This document shows positions 34,627 through 43,056 of a DNA stretch of 64,000 nt, piece after piece. Source of the DNA: Accumulibacter sp. (GTDB lineage: Bacteria > Pseudomonadota > Gammaproteobacteria > Burkholderiales > Rhodocyclaceae); NCBI RefSeq assembly GCF_036625195.1, contig NZ_JAZKUG010000001.1, positions 1,612,001-1,676,000 on the forward strand, in the 5' to 3' direction. A model generated the notes under the pieces. It was not told where the DNA came from. It searched no databases and worked only from the letters and a program-made list of their open reading frames with translations. Positions within the stretch are counted from its first letter, which is position 1. Each line of letters begins with the position of its first letter. The position numbers were made by a program, and so were the translations under genes.

Positions 34627-35656
34627 ATGCCCATCCACCGACGCCGTTTCCACACGAAACGACATAGACCCGAATACTTCCGGAAGTTGAATGCATGATA
34701 GCTACCGGTCAGGCTGGTCTTGAGATTGCCCAGAACGGTGTTGATCCACTGGAACTCCGTCAAGTCTTTCGGCTTTCGTCCGGCGACGACGGTTGGCTGA
34801 TGGATGCACCCGGCTTCGGTGACGGCAGTGAAGTAGGCCAGACCATCAGAAGACACGGTGCTGCCTGGAGCCAGATGCGTTTTGGCCCAGGCCGCGATGG
34901 CCTTGAGGGTGAAGCCGGGCACCGGCGAGAGCGTGACGCGCAAGGGATGCCCGTCGTCGGTGAGCGAGAGCGCGGCGACGAAAGGGATCTTGTTCTCGGA
35001 GCCACGACCAGCCTTGCCGCCGCTGCGCTCGCCTCCAAGGTAGGCATCATCGACTTGGACCTGCCCTTCGAGAACGTAGCGCTCTTCGCGCTTGGCCATG
35101 GCGCTCATCAACTTGTGCTGAATCAGCCACGCCGTTGGGTAACTGACGCCCAACTGCCGCTTGAGGGCGAGCGCGGACAACCCGGTCTTCGCCTGGCTGA
35201 TCAGGTAGATGGCCAGAAACCAGATCGTCAGGCTGAGCTTCGTGCCCTGAAAGACCGTACCGGCAATCAGCGAGGTCTGATGTCGGCAGGCGTTGCACTG
35301 GAACAGCTTGCGGCTGCCTGCGCGCAGCACGCAATGGGCCGAACCACCGCAGCACGGGCAGCGAAAGCCGTCCGGCCAGCGCGCCTCCACAAGCGCCGTG
35401 TCGCATTGGGCTTCCGTTCCGTACCGTGCGAAAAAGTCGGGCATCGACAGACCAGGTTGAAACTGAATTCGGTTCATTGCCATGACGGGATCCTTTCGCC
35501 TAGAACTGTATGTCTGTACAGTATAGCGCGCTCGGGAACCCATGGGTACGTATTGCTGAGGATTATTGCTAATCAGGATCAAATTTGTATATCTGGGAAC
35601 GGAACCGCTCGGCATGCTCGTCGGTGGGCCCGTGGACTGTAGGAGAGACAAGCACT

Positions 35657-36880
35657 GTGTCGGACACTATCAACAAAACACGTATGGCCATGTCGGCTGT
35701 ACTGGAAGCCGCGAGCCGTCTGGCCCGAGCATTCGTCCTCGCGCTCCTTGGCGGCGCGGTGCTCCAGATTGCCGTTGGCTGTGCTGACATCGGAGAGTCC
35801 GTGGCTGCGGACGCCACCCCATCTCTGCTCATAGTCTATCCAAATCAGGTCTTCTCGACGGGCAAACCCGGTCAGCTTGGCCTCTACATTGAGGGCGAAG
35901 ACTGGCATGTGCTGGCCGATATGCCTGGATTTGAGCACCAAGAACTCCCGTTTACAGGGCCGTCGCAGTTCCTCTTCATGCGGAACGACACTTCCGGAAC
36001 AACGGCCACCGTTTTCGCGGAGCGGATCGACGGTGCCAACAGTGAGGAGTCTTGTCGAAGGCATTACGCGCGAGGTGTCCAAGAGGGGCGCGATCGGACG
36101 GCGAGCTTTGTTGGTGACAAAGGCAAGGTGGGCGAGGTGGCCGAAATCGAAGCGCACGGAAAGACGCTTCTGATGTACGACTGGTCGATCTCCGAGTTCG
36201 GGCCCAAAAAGGTCAAGTTTTGGCGAAGGACCATGTACTGGTATCCCTACTACCGTGGCTTCTGCTTTGACTTCCATTTCAGCGTCGCCAGCGCTGCTGT
36301 CCAGGACGACGTGCTCAAGGTTTTCGACTCAGTCACGTACGTAGCACACAAGCCAATTGAAGAGATCGATCGCTTGTTCTACTTCGACCGATTTCGGATT
36401 CGTCTGAGCATTCCGATCGATTGGCAATACGCGTCTCGCCCGCCGCCTCCCGGCCCTCGCGGCGGAATCGAGCTCCTTCCTGCTTATGGCCAAGACTTCT
36501 CGTTCCTGGTCATTCCCCACGGGGGGATACGGCCTTCTGGCCCGCAACCGAAGGACATGGCAGAGGAGTCGCGCATTCGCCTCGCCTCTCGCGGAGTGCC
36601 TGTCTCTGGCGTGAGCGAGGTATGCACGGGGGACACCTGCCTCTACTCTTTTGAATACACCGACAGCCGATGCGATAGGCCAGACCCACGCTGTTTTCCG
36701 TATTGGAGACAAATATACGCGAAGATTGGTGATGAGTTTTTGGGACTCTCGTCAGGGTACCGGAACACGGGCAAGGGTGCTGCGGACCGCATCGCCGCAG
36801 CGTTTAGCCACGCAAAGGTTCTCGATCTGGAGGAAGCTCGTAAGGCACCCACACAGGGTGAGGGCAAGACAGCGGAGTGA
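35657..36880 (+). CDS. Predicted lipoprotein or exported protein of unknown function
   Basis: A 407-residue protein from the GTG at 35657, which has AGGAGAG about nine bases upstream. A hydrophobic stretch (FVALALLGGAVLQIAVG-like, about residues 25-41) ends at AVGC, a possible lipobox. The mature part seems to hold two similar halves of about 150 residues: each has an early Trp-containing strand, an F-x-F or FSFLV strand, an RxxSR/EES helix, a Cys-containing strand and a W-R-x-x-Y segment (FWRRTMYW and YWRQIYA). The family is not recognised. The IS1595 element sits 80 bases upstream and may have removed the native promoter. Confidence 0.6.
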   Translation: MSDTINKTRMAMSAVLEAASRLARAFVLALLGGAVLQIAVGCADIGESVAADATPSLLIVYPNQVFSTGKPGQLGLYIEGEDWHVLADMPGFEHQELPFTGPSQFLFMRNDTSGTTATVFAERIDGANSEESCRRHYARGVQEGRDRTASFVGDKGKVGEVAEIEAHGKTLLMYDWSISEFGPKKVKFWRRTMYWYPYYRGFCFDFHFSVASAAVQDDVLKVFDSVTYVAHKPIEEIDRLFYFDRFRIRLSIPIDWQYASRPPPPGPRGGIELLPAYGQDFSFLVIPHGGIRPSGPQPKDMAEESRIRLASRGVPVSGVSEVCTGDTCLYSFEYTDSRCDRPDPRCFPYWRQIYAKIGDEFLGLSSGYRNTGKGAADRIAAAFSHAKVLDLEEARKAPTQGEGKTAE

Positions 36881-37242
36881 TTTCAAGCGGGCAAGAGCTC
36901 ATGGCCACGCGAATTCCATGCTCAAGACTCCTGAGTCGGCGCATACCCAACCGCGCCAGCCTCACTTGGTCGGAGAGAAACGTTCGAGCGTCTTTCAGAG
37001 GTGGCCCCGCTTGTTTGGACAGCAAAGGCTCTTCGATAAGTGGAGCCCTGCCAGTTCCGGTCGGCTGACCGGTGATGCGGTTGGTTTTGACCTTCTGGGA
37101 TTTTATCCGAACCGAATAGAGCTCGGTGGAGCTTGTGGGCGAAGGGACGTGCGGTGGGAAAGTCGCCAGACTTTTCCATGGCAAGCGGCCCGGTGCGCGC
37201 TAGCGCATCGTCCACAAATCCACGGAGCCCCTTCCCCATGCC

Positions 37243-38076
37243 TTACGCCGCGGCTCGGATGGCCGACGCGAGGGCAGCGAAGTAGGCGGTGTCCGGCGTC
37301 TTGCCGTCCAGGGCGCGATGCGGTCGGCGCTCGTTGTAGAAGCGGACGTACGTGGTCAGGTTGGCTCTTGCATCGGCGACGCTGTCATAGGCCTTGAGAT
37401 ACACTTCCTCGTACTTGAGCGTCTTCCACAGGCGCTCGACAAAGACGTTGTCCCGCCAGGACCCCTTGCCGTCCATGCTGATCCGGATGCCGTGCGCCTT
37501 GAGCATCCCGGTGAATTCGCCGCTGGTGAACTGGCAACCCTGATCGGTGTTGAAGATCTCCGGGCAGCCGTGCCGGTGGATGGCTTCCCGGACCGCGTCC
37601 AGACAGAAGTCGGTCGTCAAGGTGTTCGACAGCCGCCAGGCGAGCACCCGCCGCGAGTACCAGTCGATCACGGCGAACAGGTAGAGGAAGCCCCGGCGCA
37701 TCGGAATGTAGGTGATGTCCGCCGCCCACACCTGGTTGGGCCGCTCGACGGCAAGATCGCGCAGGAGATACGGATGAATTTCGTCGCCGCGCCGCCGACG
37801 AGAGGTGTTGGGCTTCCGATACAAGGCCTCGATGCCCATGCGCGCCATCAGGGTGCCGATGTGTCGGCGGCCGGCCCGGAAGCCCTCGGGGCGCAGCAGA
37901 TCGCGCAACATGCGGGCGCTGGCGAAGGGGTGCTCCAGATGCAACTCGTCGATCCGGCGCATCAGCGCCAGATCCTCCGCCGAGACCTCGCGGGGCGTGT
38001 AGTACGCGCTCGAACGGGCCACCCCGAGGAGGGAGCACTGATGCGCGACAGGGAGCTTGTGCTTGCGGTCAATCAT
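37243..38076 (-). CDS. IS3-family transposase OrfB
   Basis: A 277-residue integrase-core transposase. After an HTH_21 segment (residues 30-85) the rve domain carries the DDE residues: Asp in WAADITYIP, Asp in NTDQGCQFTS and Glu in VFVERLWKTLKYE. The ending RPHRALDGKTPDTAYF is typical. Its ATG overlaps the orfA stop (ATGA), so OrfB may be made by reinitiation or as an OrfAB fusion by frameshifting near the A-rich AGAAGATGA. No lesion is visible. Confidence 0.93.
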   Translation of the reverse strand: MIDRKHKLPVAHQCSLLGVARSSAYYTPREVSAEDLALMRRIDELHLEHPFASARMLRDLLRPEGFRAGRRHIGTLMARMGIEALYRKPNTSRRRRGDEIHPYLLRDLAVERPNQVWAADITYIPMRRGFLYLFAVIDWYSRRVLAWRLSNTLTTDFCLDAVREAIHRHGCPEIFNTDQGCQFTSGEFTGMLKAHGIRISMDGKGSWRDNVFVERLWKTLKYEEVYLKAYDSVADARANLTTYVRFYNERRPHRALDGKTPDTAYFAALASAIRAAA

Positions 38077-38378
38077 CTTCTTGCGCTCAGCAAGCCCGCC
38101 TTGGTGAGCGCATGTTCCAAAAAATCCTTCTCCAGCGTCAGCTGTCCGATCTTGGCGTGCAGTTTCGTCAAGTCCGGATCGCTGCTCGCAGGAACGCTGG
38201 TATCCCCAAAAACCTGGACCGCACGCTCCGTCAGCTGCCGCTTCCAGTCCGTGATCTGGTTCGGGTGAATGTCGTACTGCTGCGCCAGTTCGGTCAGCGT
38301 CTTGTCGCTCTTCAGCGCCGCCAGCGCCACCTGCGCCTTGAATGCCGGCGTGTGGTTCCGCCTCGTCCTTCTCGTCAT
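38073..38378 (-). CDS. IS3-family transposase OrfA
   Basis: A 101-residue DNA-binding partner of the transposase. The HTH is in LTELAQQYDIHPNQITDWKR, followed by a leucine-zipper-like coiled coil (LTKLHAKIGQLTLEKDFLE). The start MTRRTRRNHTPAFKAQ is typical of the IS3 subgroup with this OrfB. The frame is open upstream into the recombinase remnant, giving a chance fused frame that is not a real gene. Confidence 0.92.
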   Translation of the reverse strand: MTRRTRRNHTPAFKAQVALAALKSDKTLTELAQQYDIHPNQITDWKRQLTERAVQVFGDTSVPASSDPDLTKLHAKIGQLTLEKDFLEHALTKAGLLSARR

Positions 38379-38468
38379 GCTCTCGCTCCTGTTGGGGCTG
38401 CTTCCGCAGCCGTTCAATGGGGCAAGGCTACCACTTATCCTGCTGTCCGAAATTCCGGGGCCCCCTCT

Positions 38469-39133
38469 ATCCTTAGTGGTCCAGGCCTTCGAGGTAACGC
38501 CGTCCAGTTTCAACTTGTTGAACAGGGCGGTGCTGGAACCGAGTTCGACAAAGCGCCGGAAGATGTGCCGTATGAGTTTGGCTTCCTGCGCATTGGGCAC
38601 CAGGCGCCGGTTCTCGACGTCGTAGCCCAGGGGTGGCACGCCGCCCATCCACATCCCGTTGGCCTTGCTGGCCGCGATCTTGTCGCGGATGCGTTCACCG
38701 GTGACCTCGCGCTCGACTGCGCAAACGACAGCAGCACGTTCAGCATCAGCCGGCCCATTGAGGTGGTGGTGTTGAACTGCTGGGTGACGGCGACGAACGA
38801 CACCTTGTGGCGCTCGAAGACTTCGATCAGCCGGGAGAAGTCGCTCAGGCTCCGCGTCAGGCGGTGGATCTTGTAGACCACCACGGTGTCGATCTTGCCG
38901 GCCTCGATGTCGGCCATGAGGCGCTTCATTCCGGGCCGCTCGAGGTTGCCGCGGGAGAAGCCGGGATCGACGTAATCGTCGGGAACGGGGATCCAGCCTT
39001 CGGCCCGCTGGCTGGCCACGTAGGCGAAGCCACACTCCTTCTGGGCGTCATTCGAGTTGAAGGATTGGTCGAGGCGTTCGTCAGTCGACACGCGACAGTA
39101 GACGGCGCAGCGTTTCGGGGCCACCGTGTTCAT
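38469..39133 (-). pseudogene. Large serine recombinase, frameshifted and truncated
   Basis: The gene starts at 39133 (MNTVAPKRCAVYCRVSTDER, catalytic Ser in the RVST motif) with a full resolvase domain including YKIHRLTRS and FAQ. At 38716 one base is missing (a single A where AA is expected on the + strand), so FAQ is followed out of frame; the +1 frame resumes with EREVTGERIRDKIAASKANG, the normal continuation. The recombinase domain then runs into the IS3 element after TSKAWTTKD and the C-terminal part is gone. It overlaps the DUF2924 gene upstream by four bases. It cannot make a working enzyme. Confidence 0.85.
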
Positions 39134-39567
39134 CGCCGCTCCTTCTTCAGCCCGAAGAACGCCGGCCCGGACCAGTGCGTGCCGGTGATCGCCTTCGCGG
39201 CGGCGGATAGGCTCTTGTAGCGCTGGCCGTCGAGTTCGTATAGGCCGTCGGCCATGAAGGTGAGGCGGTACTCGCGCTCGTCCCGTTCGCGGATCAGGAC
39301 CGTGCCGGGCATCAGGCGAACTGCGGCACCACGGCCAACCTTGATCTTCGAGAGGCGCTCGCCGCAGTCGCCGAGTCGCGCCTTGATCACCTTCGGCAGG
39401 CCGCCTTAAGCGACCTCCTGGAGGCGATGGGCGAGGCGACTCTCGAGGTAACGCCGGGTGACGCGGACCGGCCGGCGGGGGAAGTGTTCGTCCCATAGAG
39501 TCCACAGGCGATCCAGGGGCATTTGAGGCAGTGCCGCGAGCTGCGCGGCGACGGAGGGCAATGTCAT
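39130..39567 (-). pseudogene. DUF2924 protein gene with in-frame stop
   Basis: The reading frame from 39567 encodes MTLPSVAAQLAALPQMPLDR and onward to a TAA at codon 54 (39406-39408), then continues in the same frame with GGLPKVIKARLGDCGERLSK to a stop at 39130, 146 codons in all. The halves together match one DUF2924 protein (RRYLESRLAHRLQE and ITGTHWSGPAFFGL). Thus one nonsense codon splits an otherwise intact gene; a sequencing error is possible. DUF2924 genes commonly sit next to a serine recombinase in a mobile cassette, as here. Function is unknown. Confidence 0.8.
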
Positions 39568-39752
39568 GGTGGTACTCCCGGTGTTGAGGGAGTTGTATGA
39601 ACGCGCTCGGGCGCGGAAAAGCCAAGCGAAACGTCGCTCGGCACGGGCTGCTTGGCGTGGAGTCGGGCGACCGCTATCCCAAGCAGGCTGGCGATCTCGG
39701 TGGATCGCTCGCGTGGCGACGTCGATTCGGGTAGAGTGGGTTTGGCGGTCAT
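39564..39752 (-). CDS. Small protein upstream of DUF2924, function unknown
   Basis: A 62-residue frame beginning MTAKPTLPESTSPRERSTEI. GGAGAACGAAG precedes the ATG, and its stop overlaps the DUF2924 start in an ATGA, the same coupling seen between DUF2924 and the recombinase. The helical stretch EIASLLGIAVARLHAK recalls small proteins found at this place in other DUF2924 cassettes, but I cannot name a family. It is the first gene of the cassette. Confidence 0.5.
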   Translation of the reverse strand: MTAKPTLPESTSPRERSTEIASLLGIAVARLHAKQPVPSDVSLGFSAPERVHTTPSTPGVPP

Positions 39753-39889
39753 CTTCGTTCTCCATTCAGGTGGTCCAGACCGTCAAGAATGATATGACCA
39801 CAGAGTTTTCGGCGCAGGGTGTTTTGGAGTAGGCGTGAGCAAGAGAGCGGAGAGTCACACAAGAAACCTCGTGTTGGCGGGGTGTTGAG

Positions 39890-40570
39890 ATGTGCGGTCG
39901 GTATGCCCTCCATGGCCCGAGTTCCCGCATTCGGGAGCAGTTCGATCTCAACGGCGAGTTCGAATTCGGGCCGCGCTACAACATCGCGCCGACCATGAAG
40001 GTCTTGGTTGTTCACCCAGGACAGCGCGGCGAGCGAGTGGCGAGCACCTATCGCTGGGGCCTCATTCCCTGTTGGGCCAAGGATGTCTCGATCGGCGCCA
40101 AGCTCATCAACGCGCGTGGGGAGACCGTAGCCGAAAAGCCAGCATTTCGTGCCGCCTTTCGTCGCTGGCGATGCATCGTTCCGGCGAGCGGTTTCTACGA
40201 GTGGAGGGCGGTGCAGGAGGCCGGTCGCACCATCAAGCAACCGTACTTCATTCGCCCGCGAGAGAAAGGCGACCTGTTCGGGTTTGCCGGGCTCACCGAG
40301 CGCTGGGTGTCGCCGGAGGGCGAAGAGGTTCGCACGTGCTGCATCGTCACGACGGACGCCAACGAGTTGATGATGCCAATTCACGACCGGATGCCCGTGA
40401 TCCTTAAAGCCGACGATTACGGGACCTGGCTGGAGTCGGACCACACCGAAACGGGCAACTTGTGCGCGCTGCTGCGGCCCGCCGGCGCGAGCGGCATGAT
40501 CGCCTACAAGGTGTGCCGGGCGGTCAATTCGTCCCGAGGTGAGTCGGCGACGTTCGTGGAACCAGTATGA
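39890..40570 (+). CDS. SOS response-associated peptidase, SRAP/HMCES family
   Basis: A 226-residue protein. Cys2 (MCGRYAL) is the catalytic residue that makes a stable thiazolidine link to abasic sites in single-stranded DNA. Other conserved parts are YNIAPT, RWGLIPCWAKD, INARGETV, IVPASGFYEW and HDRMPVIL, the last holding the active-site His. Such proteins shield abasic sites at stalled forks. Many copies occur in mobile DNA, matching this island. It diverges from the DUF2924 cassette, and its stop overlaps the next gene in an ATGA, so the two are coupled. Confidence 0.93.
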   Translation: MCGRYALHGPSSRIREQFDLNGEFEFGPRYNIAPTMKVLVVHPGQRGERVASTYRWGLIPCWAKDVSIGAKLINARGETVAEKPAFRAAFRRWRCIVPASGFYEWRAVQEAGRTIKQPYFIRPREKGDLFGFAGLTERWVSPEGEEVRTCCIVTTDANELMMPIHDRMPVILKADDYGTWLESDHTETGNLCALLRPAGASGMIAYKVCRAVNSSRGESATFVEPV

Positions 40571-41082
40571 AACAGCGCTTACGGCCAAGCGTCACTGAAC
40601 CAGTCGTCCTGATGTTCTCCCGCAGCCAAGTCGAAGCCTGCAACGTCGACGCACCGCTGCAACTCTTGCGCCGTCTGACCGAAGATCGCCAGACGGCGAT
40701 CGACTCTTGCGGCCGGATTAGCCTGGTCGTCGACGGCTACAATGACGATCCGCGTGAGCTGTTCGAGGTTCCTCAGGTACGCGCCTACATTGGGCGCCTT
40801 GACCAAGCATGGCCCTACTGGTTCTTCTTCCTGCCCCAAGTCGACGGTTCGATCAAGCTTCTGGAGAGCTGCTTGTGCGACACGATCGAGGTCGTTCCCG
40901 GCGTGACGTCGATCGACTTTGGCCAACTGGAGCGCTCGCTGGCGCGGCACTTCATCGCGATGCATCGGCTACGCAAAGAGCTGGACCTGCCAGAGGAGAT
41001 CTGCGAGGAAGTCGCCGAGGGTATCATCGGCATGTTCCGGAATGCCGCGGTCGAGAAGATCGAGGGGGATGAGTACCGGTAA
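40567..41082 (+). CDS. Unknown protein coupled to SRAP, 3' end cut by IS66
   Basis: A 171-residue frame starting inside the SRAP stop codon (ATGA). The protein looks soluble and acidic, with an LVVDGYNDDPRELFEVP segment and an aromatic block WPYWFFFLP; no catalytic motif is recognised. The last codons are GAG TAC CGG TAA, and the GTAA belongs to the left terminal repeat of IS66 at 41079. The stop is therefore supplied by the insertion element and the native C terminus may be missing. The tight coupling suggests a role together with SRAP. Confidence 0.65.
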   Translation: MKQRLRPSVTEPVVLMFSRSQVEACNVDAPLQLLRRLTEDRQTAIDSCGRISLVVDGYNDDPRELFEVPQVRAYIGRLDQAWPYWFFFLPQVDGSIKLLESCLCDTIEVVPGVTSIDFGQLERSLARHFIAMHRLRKELDLPEEICEEVAEGIIGMFRNAAVEKIEGDEYR

Positions 41083-41109
41083 CCGGTAACTCTGCGGCGT
41101 TCGCCCCGC

Positions 41110-42713
41110 CTACGGAGCCTGCCGGTGTAGGGGAGAGCGCAGCGGGTTGGCGGCGAAGAGCGCTTTCCAGCGGCGGGGCGTGAGTTCGTGGACGCGTTCC
41201 GCGGGATGCTGTCCGATACGTTGCAGGACATCGACCAGATAGTCGTAGGGGTTGATGCGGTGCAGTCGGCAGGTGACGATCAGGCTCTGCAGGAGTCCGA
41301 CATGCCGGGCACCGAGTTCGCTCCAGCAGAACATCCAGTTGCGGCGACCCATCGGAATCACGCGCAGGGCGGGTTCGAGATGATTCGTATCGATCGGCAC
41401 GTCCGGGTCGCTGAGGAACACCTCCAGGCCGAAGCGACGGTCGCGTGCATAGGCCAGGGCCTTGGTCAGCGGATTGCTCGGCAGCAGACCCTGTGCCGCG
41501 AAGCGTTCGTCGATCCAGGCGAAGAAGCGCTCGACGACTGGCTTGGCATGCGCCAGCCGATGATCCTTCTTGCGCTCGCCCTTCAGGCCGGCCTGGCGGA
41601 TGTCTTCCTCGACCTGATACAGCTCGCCGATCAGCGCCAGCGCGTCGGCGGCGGCTTCCGGCTCGGCGGCCTGCGCCTCGAAGAAGCCGCGGCGGGTATG
41701 CGCCCAGCACTGGGCATGAGTGATCCCGGTCTTCGCCGCGTAGTGGGCATAGGCGTGGTAGCCATCCGACAGCAGCACCGCCCGCTCGGCAGGCGTCAGC
41801 CCCAGCGCCGCCTCGACGTGCTTGATCTCGCGGCTCTCGAAGAAGGGAAAACAGATCTCGTCGCGTTCCCCATGGACGGGCCAGAAGTAGCCTCGCTTCA
41901 GCTTCCCGGGCACGCCCTGTCCGGCCTTGATCGGCGTTTCATCCATCGCCTTGACCCGGGACTCGCGAATCGACGCCCACTGCGCCTCGTAGATCGCCTC
42001 GAGCAGGGCCGCCCCTTGTTGGGCGATCTGCGTCAGCCACGGCCGGCTGAGGGTGAAGCCCGCGTCGGCAAGGCGTTGGTGCTGGCGATACAGCGGCAGG
42101 TGGTAGGCGAACTTGTCAATCAACAGGCCGGCAACGAAGCTCACGTCCGCCCGGCTGCCGTCGATGACGTTGCTCGGTGCCGGCGCGCAGACGAGCATCT
42201 GGCTGGCCCTGATCTTCACCACGGGCCGCCGATACTTGATCACGACGTAACTCCCCGCTGCGCCAGGCGGTAGCTCTCCTTGTGACGGATGATCTCGTAG
42301 TCCTCGGGCGAGAGGCCATGGGTTTCCGGTGCAGACAGTTCGACGACCTCGATCGGCACGCGGGTCTCGTCGAAGAAGGGTACGGACTCGTCGTCGTTGC
42401 GCCGGCTGGGCGCTTTGCGGGTATGGGCGACGACGGGATGGCCTTTGGCTTCCGGCGCTGCCGGCTCGCCGGGCCATTCGCCCAAGCTCATCTGGCCGGG
42501 GCTGCCGATGTCGATGCGGCGTTCGCTCTTCTGGCCGAAGAGCTGTCGCTTGAACCAGCCGATCTGCTGCCTGAGTCCGGCGATTTCCTGGCGCTGGACG
42601 GCGCCGGTCTTCTCCCATTCCCGGCAGGCAGCGGCGAGATCGAGGACGTTCTGCGGGCTCAAGGTCGCGGCGTCTTCGAGGCTGAAAAGGGCGGAGCAGA
42701 GGGCTGGATTCAT
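41110..42713 (-). pseudogene. tnpC: IS66 transposase TnpC, frameshifted
   Basis: From the ATG at 42713 (MNPALCSALFSLEDAATL) the N part holds the coiled-coil LQRQEIAGLRQQIGWFKRQL-like and the zinc-finger region, and stops early after YRLAQRGVTS. The transposase core continues in another frame from GSYVVIKYRRPV, with DDE residues in AMDETP, LLSDGYHAY and TNHLEPALR. The change is at about 42256, where CAGCGGGGAGTT would need one more G to keep frame: a one-base loss in a G run. All catalytic residues are otherwise present, so this is a recent lesion or a sequencing slip. Confidence 0.85.
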
Positions 42714-42714
42714 C

Positions 42715-43056
42715 TTTGGATGACAGGTGGTAGCGCTTCCGGGTGCGCCCCGGTTCGATGCCCTCAAGGAGGTGTTTCAGGCCAGTCCAGTCGGTTTCAC
42801 GGGTGCTCGCCTTCGACCAGTCGCGAATGAAGCGGCCCGCCTCGAGACGCTTGGCCCAGACGCAGAAACCGCTGCGGTCCCAGTAAAGCACCTTGACCAG
42901 TGTCGAGCGCCGGTTGAAGAAGACGAACAGTTGTCCGCTCACGGGGTCCTCGCGCAGCGCGCTGCGCGTCAGCGCAATCAACCCGTCGAAGGATTGGCGC
43001 AGATCGGCCGGGCGACCATGGACCTGCACGCGAATTTGCGCTTCCCGGAAGAACAT
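42715..43056 (-). CDS. tnpB: IS66 accessory protein TnpB (Orf2)
   Basis: About 114 residues with the IS66 Orf2 hallmarks: DLRQSFDGLIALTRSALREDP, GQLFVFFNRR and KVLYWDRSGFCVWAKRLE. Its ATG overlaps the tnpA stop in TGATG. There is no stop codon at the usual end near 42715; the frame runs on through tnpC and, because of the tnpC frameshift, joins the transposase core to give an apparent 648-residue protein. The C-terminal end given here is where family similarity stops. Confidence 0.75.

Larger units (their letters stand above)
33211..34671 (-). mobile_element. ISL3-family insertion sequence
   Basis: A 1461-bp element nested in the IS1595 transposase. The imperfect terminal repeats read, from outside inward, GGGTTTACTCCGTTTTGTG at the left and GGGTCTATGTCGTTTCGTG at the right, matching at about 15 of 19 positions and continuing with TGG. 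Perfect 8-bp target duplications flank it. One intact transposase gene fills the left three quarters; about 200 bases at the right end are non-coding and contain a long inverted repeat around 34565-34625 (GGGTACGACGATGTCAAGG and its complement). Confidence 0.92.
33061..35483 (-). pseudogene. IS1595-family transposase, split by ISL3
   Basis: The gene runs from the ATG at 35483 to 34672, then resumes at 33202 and ends at the TAA at 33061-33063. Joined with one copy of the duplicated AAGTATTC, the frame is continuous and encodes 317 residues. The N part has a zinc ribbon (CPCCGG and CNACRHQTS) and the start of the transposase core (VDDAYLGGERSGG, SSDGLAYF); the C part is RYLAAFTYRFNRRFDL, the typical IS1595 ending. 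As it stands the N fragment runs on into ISL3 sequence. An upstream frame to 35651 exists but lies outside the element's own ribosome context. Confidence 0.88.
33056..35577 (-). mobile_element. IS1595-family element carrying a nested ISL3 element
   Basis: The outer ends are perfect 13-bp inverted repeats: CCTGATTAGCAAT at 33056-33068 and its complement ATTGCTAATCAGG at 35565-35577. An 8-bp duplication ATCAAATT flanks them. Removing the ISL3 element (1461 bp) and one copy of its 8-bp duplication leaves 1053 bp, normal for IS1595-family elements. The left repeat contains the transposase stop codon. The insertion itself cannot transpose without a helper because its only gene is split. Confidence 0.88.
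36997..38468 (-). mobile_element. IS3-family insertion sequence
   Basis: About 1.47 kb. The ends form imperfect inverted repeats: AGAGGTGGCCCCGCTTGTTT from the left and AGAGGGGGCCCCGGAATTTC from the right (read inward on the minus strand), with similarity continuing through GGACAGC, ATAAGTGG and GCC. The right end lies inside a recombinase gene, just after its TTKD codons. No short target duplication is seen, and the rest of the recombinase is not found on the left, so the DNA next to the left end has been lost or rearranged. Some 245 bases separate the orfB stop from the left end, which is long for IS3. Confidence 0.75.

Noticed and set aside
38073..39035. 320-codon recombinase-OrfA fusion protein
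   Set aside because: It joins a frameshifted recombinase remnant to IS3 orfA by chance at the insertion border; orfA has its own start.
39130..39567. Recoding (stop read-through) in the DUF2924 gene
   Set aside because: The stop is TAA with no known recoding signal, and the rest of the cassette is also broken; a nonsense mutation or read error is simpler.
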